Assembly (NCBI GenBank): GCA_947304075.1 | Contig: CAMYZY010000028.1 | Location: forward strand, 1-7,164 | From: an uncultured Candidatus Saccharibacteria bacterium | GTDB taxonomy: Bacteria; Patescibacteriota; Saccharimonadia; Saccharimonadales; Saccharimonadaceae | Direction of reading: 5' to 3' | DNA length: 7,164 nucleotides | The notes under the pieces: model-generated | Databases searched by the model: none | The model's input: the letters and a program-made list of their open reading frames with translations, nothing else | Told to the model about the DNA's origin: nothing | Made by a program: the position numbers and the translations under genes | Shown: in pieces, positions 5,948-7,164 of the stretch | Position numbering within the stretch: the first letter of the stretch is position 1 | Layout of the letters: every line of letters begins with the position of its first letter

Positions 5948-6308
5948 GATTAAGGTAAGTTTTGGCGGCTTTGCGGAAATTATCCAACTCTTCACCCTGA
6001 AGTTTGACATAACTGCCACCAATCGCTTTTTTGTACACCCCAGCTGGGCGCACTTCGTATCTTATGGTCGTGTCGTTAATTTTGCCACTGGCATCCATAA
6101 AACTCTCATGCCAAATCCAGACGTTTTGTTTAGCTTCAAAGAATTCTCTCTGATATCCTGACGGAATTGGCCCAAAAATCGTGCGCCCTAGCTCCGCTTC
6201 AGCGTTGATCAAATCATCATAGGAGAGTTTATTCGAATAAGAGCCGGATTTCTGGCTAAAAGGATACTTTGGTAAAAAATCAAAATTTAGCAATTTCTTA
6301 AGCGACAT
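5922..6308 (-). CDS. 128-residue protein of unknown function, in the tatD transcription unit
   Basis: I do not recognise a family. The protein has no signal peptide or membrane helix and is probably cytoplasmic. The N-terminal 30 residues are basic and likely flexible (MSLKKLLNFDFLPKYPFSQKSG). A compact, aromatic-rich middle follows (LGRTIFGPIPSGYQREFF at 40-57, NVWIWHESF at 62-70, TIRYEVRPAGVYK at 81-93). The C-terminal part is helical (GEELDNFRKAAKTYLNLVKTK). The WIWHE...IRYEVRP alternation suggests a small beta sheet. The start is supported by AGGAG (6321-6317) 8 nt upstream of the ATG. Its first 22 nt overlap the end of the small gene at 6287-6439, which implies translational coupling. 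Its stop lies inside the promoter of the next gene. Confidence 0.7.
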   Translation of the reverse strand: MSLKKLLNFDFLPKYPFSQKSGSYSNKLSYDDLINAEAELGRTIFGPIPSGYQREFFEAKQNVWIWHESFMDASGKINDTTIRYEVRPAGVYKKAIGGSYVKLQGEELDNFRKAAKTYLNLVKTKLYC

Positions 6309-6439
6309 TTTTCAATCTCCTGGGCAATAGCATTTAGCTCTTCATAGATGAGTAAATCTTCATTAGTAGATTCTGCAAAATTATAGGTTTCGCGTTTTGC
6401 AAAAGACGGTATCTTAAATTCGGAATAATTCTCTGACAT
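6287..6439 (-). CDS. 50-residue small protein between tatD and the 128-residue gene
   Basis: This short reading frame begins MSENYSEFKIPSFAKRETYN, continues with an acidic predicted helix (ESTNEDLLIYEELNAIAQEIEK), and ends CRLRNC. The start ATG at 6439-6437 has AAGGAG (6455-6450) 10 nt upstream. It overlaps the end of tatD by 26 nt and the start of the 128-residue gene by 22 nt, the tight stepwise overlap expected of co-translated genes. Nothing else fills the 105-nt gap between those genes. The acidic helix next to a basic-tailed partner (the 128-residue protein) would suit a two-subunit complex, but that is speculation. Function is unknown. Confidence 0.65.
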   Translation of the reverse strand: MSENYSEFKIPSFAKRETYNFAESTNEDLLIYEELNAIAQEIEKCRLRNC

Positions 6440-7164
6440 TTTTCGTGGTCTCCTTCTCTATAATTTTGAACTCTACACCTGTTTTCCGAGCTAGCCAGTT
6501 GGCAATCTCTCGGATATAGGCCGGTTCATTAATTATACCACGAAATGGCACAGGAGTCAAGAACGGCGCATCTGTTTCAAGCAAAATTCTCTCTAGTGGT
6601 GGCAAAGGCAAAGTTGAATATGTAGCAAGGCCATTTACGCCGACATAGAATTCTGTTTCATTCAAAATTCTTTTCAAAACCTTTTTGCTATCAGTAAAAG
6701 AATGCACAACGCCACGAACATTAGGATAATTCGCCACCACTGGGAAAAAATCTTCAAATGCTTCTCGTACATGAAACGAAACCGGCAAATCATTATCTAC
6801 CGCCAGTTGCAACATTTCTTCAAAGAGCTTTATCTGCATCTTGCGACTTGCATTATCATGATGGTAATCCAGACCGATCTCACCGATGGCTACGAGTGAG
6901 TTTTGATTCGGGGGATTTCGGAGCGCGGCAGCGCGAGAGTTAGCGCCGGCCGCCCATGGCGATGGGCCGGCCGGACGCGACCCCGAATGAAACTCACTTG
7001 TAGCCTCGGGGTGTATGCCGTATGTCCAATAAACATCATGATGACTATTTGCAAATTCTCGTGCGGCTAAAGAATCCTGGTGTGAAGTTCCGATACAAAT
7101 AATCTTTTTGACGCCTGCCTGAAAAGCCCGTTTTAACATCTCTTCCGCCTGTTCTTCGGTAAAG
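6414..7164 (-). CDS. tatD: TatD-family metal-dependent hydrolase, 5' end beyond the window edge
   Basis: TatD proteins are cytoplasmic TIM-barrel hydrolases with a two-metal site and DNase or deoxyribonuclease-type activity. The frame is open to the right edge, and residues FTEEQAEE precede Met 7139. The N-terminal HxH metal motif therefore lies outside, and 7139 is not the real start. Counting from that Met, one sees AGVKKIICIGT (8-18), YGIHP (40-44), IGEIGLDYH with metal ligand Glu87, VSFHVREA with His123, VVHSF with His146, and LLETDAPFLTPVPFRG with Asp190. NEPAYIREIA and TTKNVRELF follow at the C-terminus. The core active site is intact. Between GIHP and VAIGEIG, where the family has a helix of roughly 25-30 residues, there are 37 residues encoded mainly by palindromic element 6888-7005, so the helix appears replaced. 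The stretch between the GVNG strand and LERILLETD also looks about nine residues shorter than usual. It is first in a likely unit with the 50- and 128-residue genes. Confidence 0.9.
   Translation of the reverse strand, partial: FTEEQAEEMLKRAFQAGVKKIICIGTSHQDSLAAREFANSHHDVYWTYGIHPEATSEFHSGSRPAGPSPWAAGANSRAAALRNPPNQNSLVAIGEIGLDYHHDNASRKMQIKLFEEMLQLAVDNDLPVSFHVREAFEDFFPVVANYPNVRGVVHSFTDSKKVLKRILNETEFYVGVNGLATYSTLPLPPLERILLETDAPFLTPVPFRGIINEPAYIREIANWLARKTGVEFKIIEKETTKNVRELFRI
6888..7005 (-). repeat. In-frame palindromic insert in tatD (element A, copy 2)
   Basis: This is the second copy of the 94-nt core (6900-6993), within a 118-bp inverted repeat. The 12-bp hairpin (6946-6957 with 6962-6974) keeps pairing despite two changed pairs relative to copy 1: T-A became G-C at 6949/6971, and G-C became A-T at 6956/6963. 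The outer stem continues into locus-specific flanks 6888-6899 and 6994-7005 (11 of 12 pairing), which have no similarity to the flanks of copy 1. It encodes SGSRP...ALRNPPNQN in the same frame and orientation as in the desulfurase. Confidence 0.92.

Noticed and set aside
1..7164. Insertion sequence, integrase, CRISPR array, tRNA or rRNA
   Set aside because: No transposase or recombinase motif, no regularly spaced direct repeats and no RNA gene pattern were seen on either strand.

Overview
The window looks like a slice of a small, compact bacterial genome with moderate GC content. My best guess is a member of the Candidate Phyla Radiation, of the Saccharibacteria type. This rests on general character (short gene gaps, apparently leaderless promoters, a large Ig-like surface protein with a Hint domain) and not on a marker gene, so it is only a moderate inference. 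Every stop codon I could place for the called genes is TAA, and the genes read through without TGA recoding.

Layout. Positions 1-929 (minus) hold most of mnmA, the tRNA 2-thiouridylase, cut by the left edge. A divergent promoter region (930-1091) separates it from a 938-residue secreted surface protein on the plus strand (1092-3908), which ends in a Hint autoprocessing-type domain. Behind it lies an in-frame orphan coding tail (3915-4112) with a possible terminator. From 4093 to the right edge everything is on the minus strand. In order of transcription from the right these are a TatD-family metal-dependent hydrolase (cut by the right edge), an overlapping 50-residue small gene, a 128-residue conserved-looking protein, a 185-residue single-pass membrane protein, and an IscS/NifS-type cysteine desulfurase. 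Cysteine desulfurase supplies the sulfur that MnmA uses to thiolate U34 of tRNA. The two genes probably form one functional unit, now separated by the oppositely oriented surface-protein gene.

Most striking signal. Three genes (mnmA, the cysteine desulfurase gene and tatD) each carry an in-frame, stop-free, palindromic insert. The inserts in the desulfurase gene and tatD share a GC-rich core of about 94 nt with only 6 differences. Four of those six form two compensatory base-pair changes in a 12-bp hairpin. The palindrome then continues for 12-13 nt into flanking sequence that differs completely between the two loci, so each copy is bounded by a locus-specific inverted duplication. The mnmA insert has a different core but the same design, with imperfect arms of about 60 nt inside a 170-bp inverted repeat. 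This resembles the protein-coding palindromic elements known from Rickettsia. The locus-specific inverted arms are unexpected and are the best candidate here for an undescribed system.

Expression. The mnmA and desulfurase promoters share the stretch TATGTTATAATATT placed 6-7 nt before the ATG. The 185-residue gene has a near-consensus -35/-10 pair ending 6 nt before its ATG. All three transcripts should therefore be leaderless, whereas the surface protein and the tatD-linked genes have Shine-Dalgarno sequences.
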